Assembly (NCBI RefSeq): GCF_904846525.1
Contig: NZ_CAJHAZ010000008.1
Location: 62,001-126,000 of the forward strand
Reading direction: 5' to 3'
Source: Psychrobacter sp. 1044
Lineage (GTDB): Bacteria > Pseudomonadota > Gammaproteobacteria > Pseudomonadales > Moraxellaceae
DNA: 64,000 nt
Shown one piece after another: positions 17,808-26,018 of this stretch. The notes under the pieces are model-generated. The model saw nothing but the letters and a program-made list of their open reading frames with translations. It did not search any database and was not told the DNA's origin. The translations under genes were made by a program, and so were the position numbers. Positions within the stretch are counted from its first letter, which is position 1; the number at the start of each line of letters is the position of its first letter.

Positions 17808-18068
17808 ATGAAAAAAATAATGATAAGTTCAATTCTAGCCATTACTGCTTGCTTCACAATGGTTAGCCAAGCAAGTGCTGCGCCGCAAATTGCTAAACAT
17901 CATGTTGTTAAAGTGAAGCATCAAAAGGTCAATGCAAAGTTTGATAATAAACATCAGCATGTTAAGAAAAAGGTAGTAGTGTCAAAGCATCAATCAAAAA
18001 AACCAGCGGCTCATCTCAAAGCAAAAAGCAAGTATCAAGCTAAGCATACTCATGGACATCGTTCTTAA
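17808..18068 (+). CDS. Small secreted Lys/His-rich basic protein
   Basis: An 86-residue protein with a clear Sec signal peptide (MKKIMISSILAITACFTMVSQASA) and a mature part of about 62 residues made almost entirely of Lys, His, Val, Gln and Ala, with repeated KHQ/KHH motifs. Such composition suggests an extended, strongly basic periplasmic peptide that could bind nucleic acid, LPS or metal through His. No family is recognised. GAGAAAAAATA precedes the start. It is monocistronic, closed by a strong terminator. It could be an acid-shock-like peptide (Asr proteins are similar in size and composition), but this is only a resemblance. Confidence 0.65.
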   Translation: MKKIMISSILAITACFTMVSQASAAPQIAKHHVVKVKHQKVNAKFDNKHQHVKKKVVVSKHQSKKPAAHLKAKSKYQAKHTHGHRS

Positions 18069-18090
18069 TCGTTCAGCTGACTGATATAAA

Positions 18091-18121
18091 AATAGCGCCC
18101 ATATTAGGCGCTATTTTTTTG
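18091..18121 (+). terminator. Rho-independent terminator of the basic secreted peptide gene
   Basis: AATAGCGCC-loop-GGCGCTATT followed by seven T. Confidence 0.9.
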
Positions 18122-18204
18122 TTTCGTTGTTATGTAATAAATGCTATGTGACGAAAGCTATGTAACAAGGCTATATGATAAAGGGCATGTCACAAAGATA
18201 ATCA

Positions 18205-18912
18205 CTACTGACTGTTTAAAGTAACCGTCTTAGTAGTACCATTACTACTAGGCTGACTCAGTGTCACTTTGCTTGCTAAGATATCACCTTTGGCATTGAT
18301 CTTGTAGCATTCTGATGAAGTGCCTGCAGGGTCAAAGCTGAGTAATAGATTGCTTGAGGTTTCTATACAGAACCATGCGGTATTATTCGTATCACGCGAT
18401 AAAGACCAGTCTTGGTTATAAGTCCCTATCTTGTTACGCATGCTGCTATTGGCATAGACATTTTCCGTCAGTAGTTTACTAGAAGCGCCCACTGTCGCCA
18501 TTTTAGGAATGGTGGTCGTCTGGTTAGATAGTGAGTATTTACCTGTACCGTCTGTAAAACCATGGAATATCAGTGGATTCAGGGTGAAGTAATTGATAGC
18601 GACTGATTGATTGGTGATTTGATTATTCATCTTATTGATGGTGTTTATTTCGGTACCTAGTACAGACTTATTATTAAATACCATACTGCCTTTAGGCGTC
18701 ACTTGAATCTCTGCTGACACGCTTTGACTGCCGACAACTGCAGCTAATGTATCACTGCGTTGTTTGGTATAGATGTTGAGCATGGCAGTCTCAACAGGGT
18801 ATTGAGTGACGATGCCATTGACATTGTTGTTTTGACCCGTGTTCCCTGTCATTCCACCAGCACAGGCGCTTAAACCCAGTCCTGCTGAAATACATAAACT
18901 TAGTGTCTTCAT
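18205..18912 (-). CDS. Hypothetical lipoprotein
   Basis: A 235-residue exported protein. The signal peptide ends LGLSAC, a lipobox with Cys17 as the lipidated residue. The mature chain is Asn/Thr/Ser-rich, starts with a Gly/Asn linker (GGMTGNTGQNNNVNG), and contains alternating beta-type segments with two further Cys (FCIETSS and SECYKI) that could pair. I recognise no family. Some Moraxellaceae surface lipoproteins look alike in composition, including factor-H-binding-like barrels, but the evidence is too weak to name one. GAGGAC lies before the ATG at good spacing. Monocistronic. Confidence 0.72.
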   Translation of the reverse strand: MKTLSLCISAGLGLSACAGGMTGNTGQNNNVNGIVTQYPVETAMLNIYTKQRSDTLAAVVGSQSVSAEIQVTPKGSMVFNNKSVLGTEINTINKMNNQITNQSVAINYFTLNPLIFHGFTDGTGKYSLSNQTTTIPKMATVGASSKLLTENVYANSSMRNKIGTYNQDWSLSRDTNNTAWFCIETSSNLLLSFDPAGTSSECYKINAKGDILASKVTLSQPSSNGTTKTVTLNSQ

Positions 18913-19276
18913 TATTTTGTCCTCAACTTTTAAATGTATGATTTGATATCTACTATAATCGAATTTTTAAACAATGACATCTGCTAACTGTCTTAGACTC
19001 TGCTATTTTTAGTCCGCCCATACCAACGGTACTTCGTAAAGTTATTGAGAGATTACTGAGAGAGTATTGGCGAAAAGCGATGATAGTCGCCAACGATTTT
19101 ATAGTATGGCAGCACCGCAGCAATTATGACCAAATATTCTATCGATACCGCATTAAGAGATATTAATAAATTAATAGAGCAGGGGATGCCGCAAGAATTT
19201 CAAGCTTCGGGGCGCATTACGAGTTATGAGTTGGCTTTATAATAAAAATTATTTGGTTGAGAGAGTCTGCAGGCAA
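18913..19276. other. Intergenic stretch with a gene remnant
   Basis: Apart from the remnant at 19126-19242 nothing coding is visible. It presumably holds the lipoprotein promoter near 18930-18960. Confidence 0.35.
19126..19242 (+). pseudogene. Remnant resembling the C-terminal winged helix of a Fic-type protein
   Basis: The 38-codon frame reads MTKYSIDTALRDINKLIEQG and ends ASGRITSYELAL then stop. The pattern T-A-x-R-D-(I/L)-x-x-L-(I/V)-x-x-G followed by G-R-x-T-S-Y is typical of the winged-helix tail found on Fic-domain and related proteins. The frame is coding-like for a few codons further upstream and then hits TAG. No ribosome site. It is most likely the 3' relic of a lost gene; family assignment is by eye. 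Confidence 0.35.
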
Positions 19277-19309
19277 CAAAAAAGCCGGACAACTTAAATT
19301 GTCTGGCTA
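19277..19309 (-). terminator. Rho-independent terminator of rluF
   Basis: On the minus strand AGCCAGACAA-loop-TTGTCCGGCT is followed by six T. Confidence 0.85.
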
Positions 19310-19380
19310 TTTGTGCAGTATTTCTTATCAAGTGTTCTAATTAGCTAACCTTTACCCATCAATCTATAGTCGCGATACTG

Positions 19381-20367
19381 CTACCGCTTAGAACTTCGAC
19401 CTTTTGCAGGGCGCTTACCATTTGTAGCAGGTTTGCCATTGCCCACAGCCTTCTTGCCATTACCAAAAGGACGTCTATCTTTACCTTTAGAACCCGCTGG
19501 TTTTCTCGCATCATCCTTGGCGTGTTTTTTATTGCCCTGTGCTGTCCCCGCTGATTTTGAAGACGTTTTTGTCTTTGATGAATCATCAGTACGAGCATTT
19601 TTTCGTGGCGCATTACGAGATTTCTTGCCCGGATTACTGGCATCTGAAGAAGAACCTTCTATGGACTTAAGTAAAACAGACAACTCTTTTTCGGTTAAAT
19701 CTCGCCAATCTCCAACGGGAGTACCTTTAAGACTGATATTCATAATCCGCGTACGCTCAAGCTTCACGACTTCATAGCCAAAATGCTCACACATACGACG
19801 AATTTGACGGTTTAAACCCTGCACTAGCGTGATGTTAAACACGGTGGGTGCCACCTTAGTAACTGGACATTTCTTGGTCATCTTCCCAAGCATTGGCACG
19901 CCACCAGCTAAACCCTCAATAAAACTATCTGTTATCGGCTTGTTCACCGTCACCAAATATTCTTTCTCGTGGTTATTACCAGCACGAAGTACCTTATTAA
20001 CCAGATCACCATTACTGGTCAAAAAGATTAAACCCTGAGAGTCTTTATCCAGACGTCCAATTGGAAAAATACGTGTACTATGTCGAACGAAATCAACGAT
20101 ATTATCTTTTTCTGAAGCTTCTGTAGTGCTCACAATACCCACGGGTTTATTCAAGACAATAAAAACAAAATCATCCGCCTCTCGCGGCTCAATGAGTTGC
20201 CCGTTGACTTTTACCGTATCTCCAGCAACCACTTGATCGCCTACTTGAGCGCGCTTACCATTGATGTATACATTACCTTGTTCAACAAAGCGGTCAGCGT
20301 CTCGCCTGGAGCAAATACCGCTTTCGCTGATGTATTTATTTAAACGAGTTGAGGAAGCGTTAAACAT
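19381..20367 (-). CDS. rluF: 23S rRNA pseudouridine synthase RluF
   Basis: A 328-residue RNA-modifying enzyme of the RsuA family that converts U2604 (and partly U2605) of 23S rRNA to pseudouridine. An N-terminal S4 RNA-binding domain (about 7-55: [24 protein letters not shown] in sense, here shown in part as [17 protein letters not shown]) precedes the catalytic domain with Asp in [15 protein letters not shown]. The conserved [20 protein letters not shown] and LERTRIMNI follow. From about residue 240 a Lys/Arg/Ser/Gly-rich low-complexity tail extends to the end, likely an RNA-binding extension. RluF is preferred over RluB/RluE by the [10 protein letters not shown] and RTRIMNI signatures. Monocistronic. 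Confidence 0.9.
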   Translation of the reverse strand: MFNASSTRLNKYISESGICSRRDADRFVEQGNVYINGKRAQVGDQVVAGDTVKVNGQLIEPREADDFVFIVLNKPVGIVSTTEASEKDNIVDFVRHSTRIFPIGRLDKDSQGLIFLTSNGDLVNKVLRAGNNHEKEYLVTVNKPITDSFIEGLAGGVPMLGKMTKKCPVTKVAPTVFNITLVQGLNRQIRRMCEHFGYEVVKLERTRIMNISLKGTPVGDWRDLTEKELSVLLKSIEGSSSDASNPGKKSRNAPRKNARTDDSSKTKTSSKSAGTAQGNKKHAKDDARKPAGSKGKDRRPFGNGKKAVGNGKPATNGKRPAKGRSSKR

Positions 20368-20706
20368 AAAGCACCGTTTTACCTGATAAGCAGCATTTTT
20401 TTACTAAGAAAAAAGCCTAAATTAAAGGGGTTATCAACAAAGAGATGGTTCACATTATATAGGAAATTCAATATCCATTTCGGGAGAGAAGGGCAAAACC
20501 TTAGAAATATATCCAGTATCGTATTTGTACCTATTAAAATCAATATTATCCCAATTTTGTTTCTACGGATTTGACGGTAGAGGTCAATAACTCAAGCGTT
20601 GTTGAGGGTCGATTTGGTTCATTGGGATCGCGGGCGCTTATTGTATTAATGGCAGGTATAGTGATCATTTAAGCTTGTCCGTTAAGTGTTGAGCCGTAAG
20701 TGCTTA
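20368..20706. other. 339-bp gap between a LysR gene and rluF
   Basis: Contains the rluF promoter region. A 43-codon plus-strand open stretch ending at about 20670 looks weakly coding-like (STDLTVEVNNSSVVEG) but has no start signal and no recognised family; it may be a gene fragment. Confidence 0.3.
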
Positions 20707-21612
20707 TCAAAAATTATCCCAGTACGGATTATCACCAAAACGCTCGGCAATAAAGTCAATCAAATAACGACAACGCTGCGATAAAAATCTATTTTTAGGA
20801 TAGACTGCATAAGCATTTAAAGTGGGCAATTGATACTGCTGCAGGATAGGCACAAGCTCACCGCTGATTAAGGCTTGATACGTAATAAAAGTTGGCAGAA
20901 AAGCAATACCATGACCTTTAACTGCCATCGCCCGCAAAAAGTCCCCATTATTGGCTTTTATTTTACCGTTTACTACGACTTGATGCTTCTTACCTTGCTC
21001 ATCTATCAATTCTATCGTGCTAGATTTGCTCATACCATATTGTACAAACTCATGTTCTGTCAGATCGTCAAAAGTCTTTGGCGTACCCATTCTCTCTAAA
21101 TATTCGGGACTGGCGCATAACGCATAACGAATCAGTGCTAGACGTTTGGCTTGATAACTGGAATCTTGCAACTCTCTAATACGAATCGCTAGCTCAAACC
21201 CTTCCTCAATCAAGTCAGTATGCCGATCAGAAAAATCCAGCTCAAAATTTAACTCAGGATGCTGATTGGCGTATTCATCAATAACATCGTTTAAATGCAT
21301 CAAACCAAAGGACAATGGTGCAGTCATCTTTAATGTTCCTTCGATACGCGTCGGAGTACCACTCGTTTCTTCATTCAGCGCATCCACTTCACTGAGTATA
21401 TGGTGCACCTTTTGATAATACTGCTCACCAGCTTGGGTTAAGTTTGATTGACGCGTGGTTCGGCTAATCAGTTGACTGCCCAAGCGCGTCTCTAAATCCT
21501 TTAAACGCCGGCTTACCGCAGATTTTGCAATATTCAGTTGCTCGGCAGCCTTGGTAATACTGCCTGCTTCGACAACACGCACAAACATTGCCATATCTTC
21601 TAATTGTCCCAT
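20707..21612 (-). CDS. LysR-type regulator of the electrophile-stress cluster
   Basis: A 301-residue LysR-type activator. The N-terminal helix-turn-helix shows MAMFVRVVEAGSITKAAEQL followed by NIAKSAVSRRLKDLETRLG; the effector-binding domain begins near residue 90 (RIEGTLKMTAPLSFG). This is the CrgA/QhpR-like subgroup, whose members often control quinone or aldehyde response genes. GAGGGGG lies at ideal spacing before the ATG. It diverges from doxX across an intergenic region holding a T-N11-A dyad at -65 relative to the doxX promoter, a classic LysR arrangement. The same module recurs before the pirin gene at 24119, so this protein probably controls both transcription units. Confidence 0.9.
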   Translation of the reverse strand: MGQLEDMAMFVRVVEAGSITKAAEQLNIAKSAVSRRLKDLETRLGSQLISRTTRQSNLTQAGEQYYQKVHHILSEVDALNEETSGTPTRIEGTLKMTAPLSFGLMHLNDVIDEYANQHPELNFELDFSDRHTDLIEEGFELAIRIRELQDSSYQAKRLALIRYALCASPEYLERMGTPKTFDDLTEHEFVQYGMSKSSTIELIDEQGKKHQVVVNGKIKANNGDFLRAMAVKGHGIAFLPTFITYQALISGELVPILQQYQLPTLNAYAVYPKNRFLSQRCRYLIDFIAERFGDNPYWDNF

Positions 21613-21628
21613 GTGAACCCCCTCTTAA

Positions 21629-21706
21629 TTGTTCTCTAAATAAGAACTTATATTTGTGATTATCACGGTTTATCTATGCATAAGCAACGAATACAATAGT
21701 ACCATC
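21629..21706 (+). promoter_or_regulatory. LysR-type promoter module, copy 1 (upstream of doxX)
   Basis: Perfect dyad GTTCTCTAAATAAGAAC (21631-21647), which contains the LysR T-N11-A motif. A conserved CACGGTTTATCTAT follows (from 21664), then -10 TACAAT (21692-21697) and ATAGTACCAT. The dyad centre lies about 65 bp before the expected transcription start. All spacings equal those of copy 2 at 24006-24083. Confidence 0.75.
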
Positions 21707-21756
21707 GCATAATCAAATAAAAGCTTAAAAATACATTCTATTACTGGAGAAAACCC

Positions 21757-22149
21757 ATGGACAACCTGCAAGCGTTAAGCGCGCCAATTGGACGCCTATT
21801 GTTATCAATGATCTTTATCTTTTCAGGCTTTACCAAAATTACCAGTTATGCCGCTACTCAAGGTTATATGGAAGCAATGGGTATGCCTGGGATGCTATTG
21901 CCTTTGGTTATTGCTGTTGAGCTGCTTGGTGGTATCGCTATTTTATTAGGCTTTAAAGCGCGCTTAGTAGCGATTTTAATGGCTGGTTTTAGCGTTGTCT
22001 CAGCGCTGCTTTTCCATCAATTCTGGATAGATGAATCACAGATGAACCCTTTCATGAAAAACATTGCGATGGCGGGTGGTTTCTTGATGATATTTGCTCA
22101 TGGAGCAGGTGCTTATTCAATTGATAACAGTAATCATCGCAGAATATAG
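21757..22149 (+). CDS. DoxX family membrane protein
   Basis: A 130-residue inner-membrane protein of the DoxX family with four transmembrane helices. It starts with the typical APIGRLLLSMIFIFSGFTKITSY, followed by a Gly/Glu-containing second helix (VIAVELLGGIAILLGF) and a last helix after MKNIAMAGGFL. DoxX proteins act in redox and thiol homeostasis in several bacteria, sometimes with oxidoreductases; no enzymatic mechanism is known. GGAGA precedes the start. It is the first gene of the LysR-controlled plus-strand unit doxX - FMN reductase - DUF1275, and diverges from the regulator. Confidence 0.9.
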   Translation: MDNLQALSAPIGRLLLSMIFIFSGFTKITSYAATQGYMEAMGMPGMLLPLVIAVELLGGIAILLGFKARLVAILMAGFSVVSALLFHQFWIDESQMNPFMKNIAMAGGFLMIFAHGAGAYSIDNSNHRRI

Positions 22150-22205
22150 TAGAGTAAATGGCGTAGAAAACATCGTCTTGTCATCATAATAATCAAGGAG
22201 CCGCT

Positions 22206-22760
22206 ATGAGCACATCCCTAAACATCGCCTTAATTATTGGCAGCTTGCGAAAAGAATCTATCAATCGTAAATTTGCAGAGCTTATGGTATCGCAAATGCC
22301 TGAGAGCGTAGTGATAGAAGAAGTACACATTGCGGATTTGCCTGTTTATAATCAAGATTATGATGACACGACCATTGACAGCTATGAGCGTGTCCGTAAA
22401 CAGCTGAAAGGCGCTGATGCCGTATTAATTGTCACGCCAGAGCATAACCGCACTATGCCTGCCGCCTTGAAAAATGTCGTAGATATCGCCTCACGTCCTT
22501 ATAAAGAAAGCGTTTGGACCCATAAAAAAGTTGCGGTAGTGACGGCCTCGCCAGGCAGTTTCGGCGGTATCAATAGTGGCCTTGATGTCAGAAAAAGCAT
22601 GCAAATGCTGTCGGCACAAATGATGATTGATCCTGAAATTCATTTAAGTCGTGCAATTGACAGCTTAAATGACGATGGCAGCGTCAGCGAGCGCACACAG
22701 AAATTCTTACAGCGCTTTGTGAGTGATTTTGTAGATTTTGCTGGACAGACTAGTGAGTAA
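22206..22760 (+). CDS. NADPH-dependent FMN reductase family protein
   Basis: A 184-residue flavodoxin-like flavoprotein (FMN_red family, ChrR/azoreductase-like). Visible are the phosphate-binding loop GSLRKESINRKF near the N-terminus and the isoalloxazine-contact motif TPEHNRTMPAALKNVVD (about 79-95). These enzymes reduce quinones, chromate or azo compounds by two-electron transfer, avoiding semiquinone radicals. AAGGAG lies before the start. It is the second gene of the doxX unit; the next gene overlaps its stop codon. Exact substrate unknown; the neighbouring pirins and nitroreductase suggest quinone detoxification. Confidence 0.9.
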   Translation: MSTSLNIALIIGSLRKESINRKFAELMVSQMPESVVIEEVHIADLPVYNQDYDDTTIDSYERVRKQLKGADAVLIVTPEHNRTMPAALKNVVDIASRPYKESVWTHKKVAVVTASPGSFGGINSGLDVRKSMQMLSAQMMIDPEIHLSRAIDSLNDDGSVSERTQKFLQRFVSDFVDFAGQTSE

Positions 22761-23487
22761 AACGGTAACTAATAATAATACTGCGCCTGTCAATGATGAG
22801 CCACCAAGCTTTTGGCAACGCTATCAAGCGCCTATCCTATTAACGATAGTTGGTGGAGCGATCGATACCATTGGCTTCATCACTTTATTTGGCTTTTTTA
22901 CCGCTCATGTCACGGGTAACTTAGTACTGGCTGGTAGCGGTTTGGTTAAAGGTGAAGATGGCTTATGGATCAAGCTGGCATCGGTGCCACTTTTTATAAT
23001 AACGGTGGTTATTACCAAAATATACATTGATAAAAGTCGGAAGCAAACATTAGTACTCAGTCATTTGTTTTTGGCAGAAGCGCTATTTTTGACCGTATTT
23101 ATGATAGCAGGATTGTCCTTCCAACCTTTCACTGAGGCTGGAGATATAACTGTCGCCATCACTGGTGGTCTAGGTTTAACAGCACTTGCTATTCGTAATA
23201 CGGCTAGTAAAACAGTCATCAAACACATGAGTCCAACGGTATTAATGACAGGCAATACGACCCAAATGGGTATTGGTCTGTCAGATTATATTGCCAACCG
23301 TAGCGCTGATAATGCCAAAAAATTGGGGCATAGCGCGGCATTGGTTATCAGCTTTGTGATTGGCGCGCTACTCGGGGCGGTGCTGTACGTCAATCTCAGT
23401 TATTGGGCAGTCGGTTTGTTTGTCATTCCTGTGCTGTACCTATCACTACTAGCGCGTAATCCAGAGTTCTTACAGCATATTAGCTAA
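22753..23487 (+). CDS. DUF1275 (YoaK) family membrane protein
   Basis: A polytopic inner-membrane protein of the DUF1275 family, about 244 residues. The family signature GGAIDTIGFITLFGFFTAHVTGN is clear near the N-terminus (only named in part here). Further helices include LGLTALAIRNTASKTVIKHM and a C-terminal pair. There is no ATG at the 5' end. I choose GTG at 22753, which has GGACAG upstream at suitable spacing and overlaps the stop codon of the FMN reductase by eight bases, suggesting translational coupling; TTG at 22738 is an alternative. Function of the family is unknown. It ends at a strong shared terminator. Confidence 0.85.
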   Translation: MSKTVTNNNTAPVNDEPPSFWQRYQAPILLTIVGGAIDTIGFITLFGFFTAHVTGNLVLAGSGLVKGEDGLWIKLASVPLFIITVVITKIYIDKSRKQTLVLSHLFLAEALFLTVFMIAGLSFQPFTEAGDITVAITGGLGLTALAIRNTASKTVIKHMSPTVLMTGNTTQMGIGLSDYIANRSADNAKKLGHSAALVISFVIGALLGAVLYVNLSYWAVGLFVIPVLYLSLLARNPEFLQHIS

Positions 23488-23525
23488 TAAAAGCTCTACC
23501 GTTATTGAGTAATGCCATTAATCGT

Positions 23526-23559
23526 AAAAAGCCATGATGATTTATCATGGCTTTTTTTT
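23526..23559. terminator. Bidirectional terminator between the DUF1275 gene and the GNAT-like gene
   Basis: AAAAAGCCATGAT / ATCATGGCTTTTTTTT with A and T tracts on both sides, between convergent genes. Confidence 0.88.
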
Positions 23560-23572
23560 GGTTCATATTTTC

Positions 23573-23899
23573 TTAGGCTTTCGCACCATGAAACACCGAA
23601 TTGGCTTGGTATTGTGGATGCTTATCAATATAGGATTTCACATAAGGACAGGTCGGTTTAACACGTAAATTTCTAGAAGCGGCGTTATCTAAAATGATTT
23701 TGACTAAGTAGCCTGCAATACCACGACCACTAAGCGAATCAGGCACAAATGTGTGCTTATATTCAATACCTTCTTCACCTGTGGATGTGGTAAAAAACTC
23801 ATAGTCTTCAAAGGCAATTTGATCATCAATATGAATCTCAAATCGATTTTGGCTTTTATTGTCGATCACATCGTAATGCGTTGTATGCTGATTTGACAT
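23573..23899 (-). CDS. YjdJ-like small GNAT-fold protein
   Basis: A 108-residue protein of the short GNAT group (COG2388, YjdJ-like). The acetyl-CoA-binding loop is seen in FVPDSLSGRGIAGYLV (about 52-67). The ending VKPTCPYVKSYIDKHPQYQ is a family hallmark. Such proteins keep only the core of the N-acetyltransferase fold; substrates are unknown. GAGAG precedes the start. It diverges from the pirin gene at 24119 across the second LysR-type promoter module, so it may be a further member of the same regulon, though the module points toward the pirin gene. Confidence 0.88.
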   Translation of the reverse strand: MSNQHTTHYDVIDNKSQNRFEIHIDDQIAFEDYEFFTTSTGEEGIEYKHTFVPDSLSGRGIAGYLVKIILDNAASRNLRVKPTCPYVKSYIDKHPQYQANSVFHGAKA

Positions 23900-24005
23900 T
23901 GTTATTCTCTCTTTATCATTAATATTTTTTGCACCTGTTTATTGGTACTAATGGGTAACGCGAATGATGGCGTGACTACTATATTACGTTAATTCTAAGC
24001 ACTTA

Positions 24006-24083
24006 TTGTTCTATAAATAAGAATAGTCATTTGCAATAAGCACTGTTTATCTATATATGGTCAACAATTATAATAGGACCATA
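24006..24083 (+). promoter_or_regulatory. LysR-type promoter module, copy 2 (upstream of the pirin gene)
   Basis: Dyad GTTCTATAAATAAGAAT (24008-24024), then CACTGTTTATCTAT (from 24041), -10 TATAAT (24069-24074) and ATAGGACCAT. The distances between these blocks (17, 28 and 37 bp) are identical to those in copy 1 at 21629-21706. The -35 position (TTTATC) is poor, as expected for an activator-dependent promoter. Confidence 0.75.
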
Positions 24084-24118
24084 GCTTAAACAAGCCAATT
24101 AAAAATAAAGGATAACTT

Positions 24119-24829
24119 ATGAAAACGATCTATCATGCAGCAGATTCTCGTGGCGATGCTAACCATGGCTGGCTCAAAAGCAAGCATACCTTTAGCTTTG
24201 CCAATTATCATAATCCAGAGCGTATGGGTTTTGGCGCGCTACGAGTCATCAATGATGACTTTGTTATTGGTGGTCAAGGTTTCGGCAAGCACTCACACCG
24301 CGACATGGAAATTATCAGTATTCCATTATCTGGCAAGCTCGGTCATGGCGATAATATCGGTAACGAAGGTATCATCGAAACGGGTGAGATTCAGGTCATG
24401 TCAGCGGGCACAGGTATTACTCATAGCGAGATGAATGGCGATGCCAATGAACCTGTCAAGTTTTTACAAATTTGGGTGATTCCCAATAAAATGGGTGTGA
24501 CGCCGCGTTATCAGCAAGTACGTATGGATGAGCACATGCAAGCTAATGAGTTTAACCAAGTGCTCTCGCCAAACGCGGACGACGCTGGGGTTTGGATTCA
24601 CCAAAACGCTTGGTTCCATATGGGTAATTTCAATAAAGGCGTGACTCAGACTTATGATTTAAAAGATGTCAACAACGGTGTTTATGTCTTGGTACTAGAG
24701 GGTAAAGTGACTATCAACGGTAATGTACTTGATACTCGTGACGGCCTTGGTATCTCAGATACCAAAAGCTTCACGATGGATGCGACCGAGGACGCAAGAG
24801 TACTACTAATGGAAGTACCTATGTATTAA
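24119..24829 (+). CDS. yhhW: Pirin family bicupin, YhhW-like
   Basis: A 236-residue pirin with two cupin domains. The YhhW-type opening SRGDANHGWLKSKHTFSFAN and GALRVINDDFVIGGQGFG are clear. Metal ligands are visible as the paired His in GKHSHRDMEI and the His/Glu in GTGITHSEMN. Some YhhW proteins have quercetin 2,3-dioxygenase activity in vitro; the physiological role is more often linked to stress response. AAGGATAA precedes the start. It lies behind the second LysR-type promoter module and ahead of another pirin and a nitroreductase, so it probably belongs to the electrophile-stress regulon. Confidence 0.92.
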   Translation: MKTIYHAADSRGDANHGWLKSKHTFSFANYHNPERMGFGALRVINDDFVIGGQGFGKHSHRDMEIISIPLSGKLGHGDNIGNEGIIETGEIQVMSAGTGITHSEMNGDANEPVKFLQIWVIPNKMGVTPRYQQVRMDEHMQANEFNQVLSPNADDAGVWIHQNAWFHMGNFNKGVTQTYDLKDVNNGVYVLVLEGKVTINGNVLDTRDGLGISDTKSFTMDATEDARVLLMEVPMY

Positions 24830-24903
24830 GTAACTAATTATTCAGTACCTATTTATTAAGTAACTAATTATTCAGTACCTATTTATTGAATAATCCTATA
24901 TTA
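24814..24903. repeat. Three tandem 30-bp units from the end of the pirin gene
   Basis: AGTACCTATKTATTAAGTAA plus CTAATTATTC forms the unit. The first copy (24814-24843) contains the last codons and stop of the pirin gene. The second (24844-24873) is identical except for one base, and the third (24874-24903) is diverged after its first 14 bases. It is a local tandem duplication. Confidence 0.85.
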
Positions 24904-25006
24904 AACACTTATACAGTCAACAGCAGTATCAATCCATACAAAAAGTAGTACTAATTTACCAGTAAGCATTCAATAATCTATAACCATCTATAATAAGAGG
25001 TGAATG

Positions 25007-25945
25007 ATGAGTATTCAAACCCTAGAGCCAAGGTTGGCTGATGTTGGCGGTATTCCGATTGCCCGATTATTACCCAATAAAGGAAAACAGCCTATCGGTG
25101 CGTGGTGCTTTTTAGATCACGCTGGTCCTGCTGACTTTGGTGAAGATGAAACCGGTATGCAAGTCGGTCGTCATCCGCACACCAATCTGCAAACTTTTAG
25201 CTGGATGTTAAATGGCGAAGTACTGCATAAAGATAGCTTAGGTAACGAGCAAGTCATTACTAAGAACCAAGTCAACGTCATGAACGCAGGTACAGGTCTG
25301 AATCAAGGTATCAGTCATACGGAACAAAGCGTCTTTCCAGACACTGGTGGTTCGTCAGAGGCGGCGCGTGCTATCAGTATGGTACAGCTCTGGATTGCAC
25401 TACCGACGGATCAAGAGATTGAGCGCGGTTTTCACCATTATCCTGAGCTACCAACGTGGACGGAAGATAGTGTTGAGATGATTTTGACGACTGGTAGCTA
25501 TACCAATGTGTCAGGTCAGCACTTTGAAGCGCCTACCATCCAATACTCCAAGCTGGTCGGTATCGACGTGTACTTCACCGAAGATGGCGAGGCTACACTG
25601 ACTTTAGAACCAAGCTTTGAATACGGTATCTTAGTCTCAGAGGGTGAGATAGAATCTGAAGGAAAGGTATGTAAGCAAGATCAACTCTTTCGTTTCCACG
25701 ATAGCGATGTTGCTAATAACAAAAGCATCAAGCTGGTCGCCAAAAAAGGCACACGTGTGATGTTTATCGGTGGTGAACCATTGAATAACCAGGTGCTACT
25801 GTGGTGGAACTTTGTTGCGGACAATAAAGCAGAGATTGAGCAATCTATTATCGACTGGAATAATGGTCATGAGCGTTTCGGTAATGTCGACTCTGATATG
25901 AAACGTTTGCCAGCACCTGAATTACCGCAAGGCTTTAAAGGTTAA
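25007..25945 (+). CDS. Pirin family protein (second pirin)
   Basis: A pirin-type bicupin of about 312 residues, longer than the YhhW neighbour and of a different pirin subgroup. It opens ADVGGIPIARLLPNKGKQPIG, has His-containing metal motifs QVGRHPHTNLQTFSW and NAGTGLNQGISHTE, and a C-terminal cupin domain ending with EQSIIDWNNGHERFG. Two consecutive ATGs are possible (25004 and 25007); AAGAGG favours the second. It lies in the same direction as the first pirin and may be co-transcribed; I see no terminator between them. Enzyme activity (quercetinase-like) is not certain. Confidence 0.9.
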   Translation: MSIQTLEPRLADVGGIPIARLLPNKGKQPIGAWCFLDHAGPADFGEDETGMQVGRHPHTNLQTFSWMLNGEVLHKDSLGNEQVITKNQVNVMNAGTGLNQGISHTEQSVFPDTGGSSEAARAISMVQLWIALPTDQEIERGFHHYPELPTWTEDSVEMILTTGSYTNVSGQHFEAPTIQYSKLVGIDVYFTEDGEATLTLEPSFEYGILVSEGEIESEGKVCKQDQLFRFHDSDVANNKSIKLVAKKGTRVMFIGGEPLNNQVLLWWNFVADNKAEIEQSIIDWNNGHERFGNVDSDMKRLPAPELPQGFKG

Positions 25946-26018
25946 AGGTTGATTACCATTTAGCTTTATAACTTAGTTCTTAATTAATTAAATTTATCAA
26001 TAATCACTGGAGAAAACA

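Noticed and set aside
18181..18194. AAGGGCATGTCAC as an end of the TAGGGCRTG element family
   Set aside because: Only one end resembles the terminal repeat and no partner end was found within a few hundred bases.
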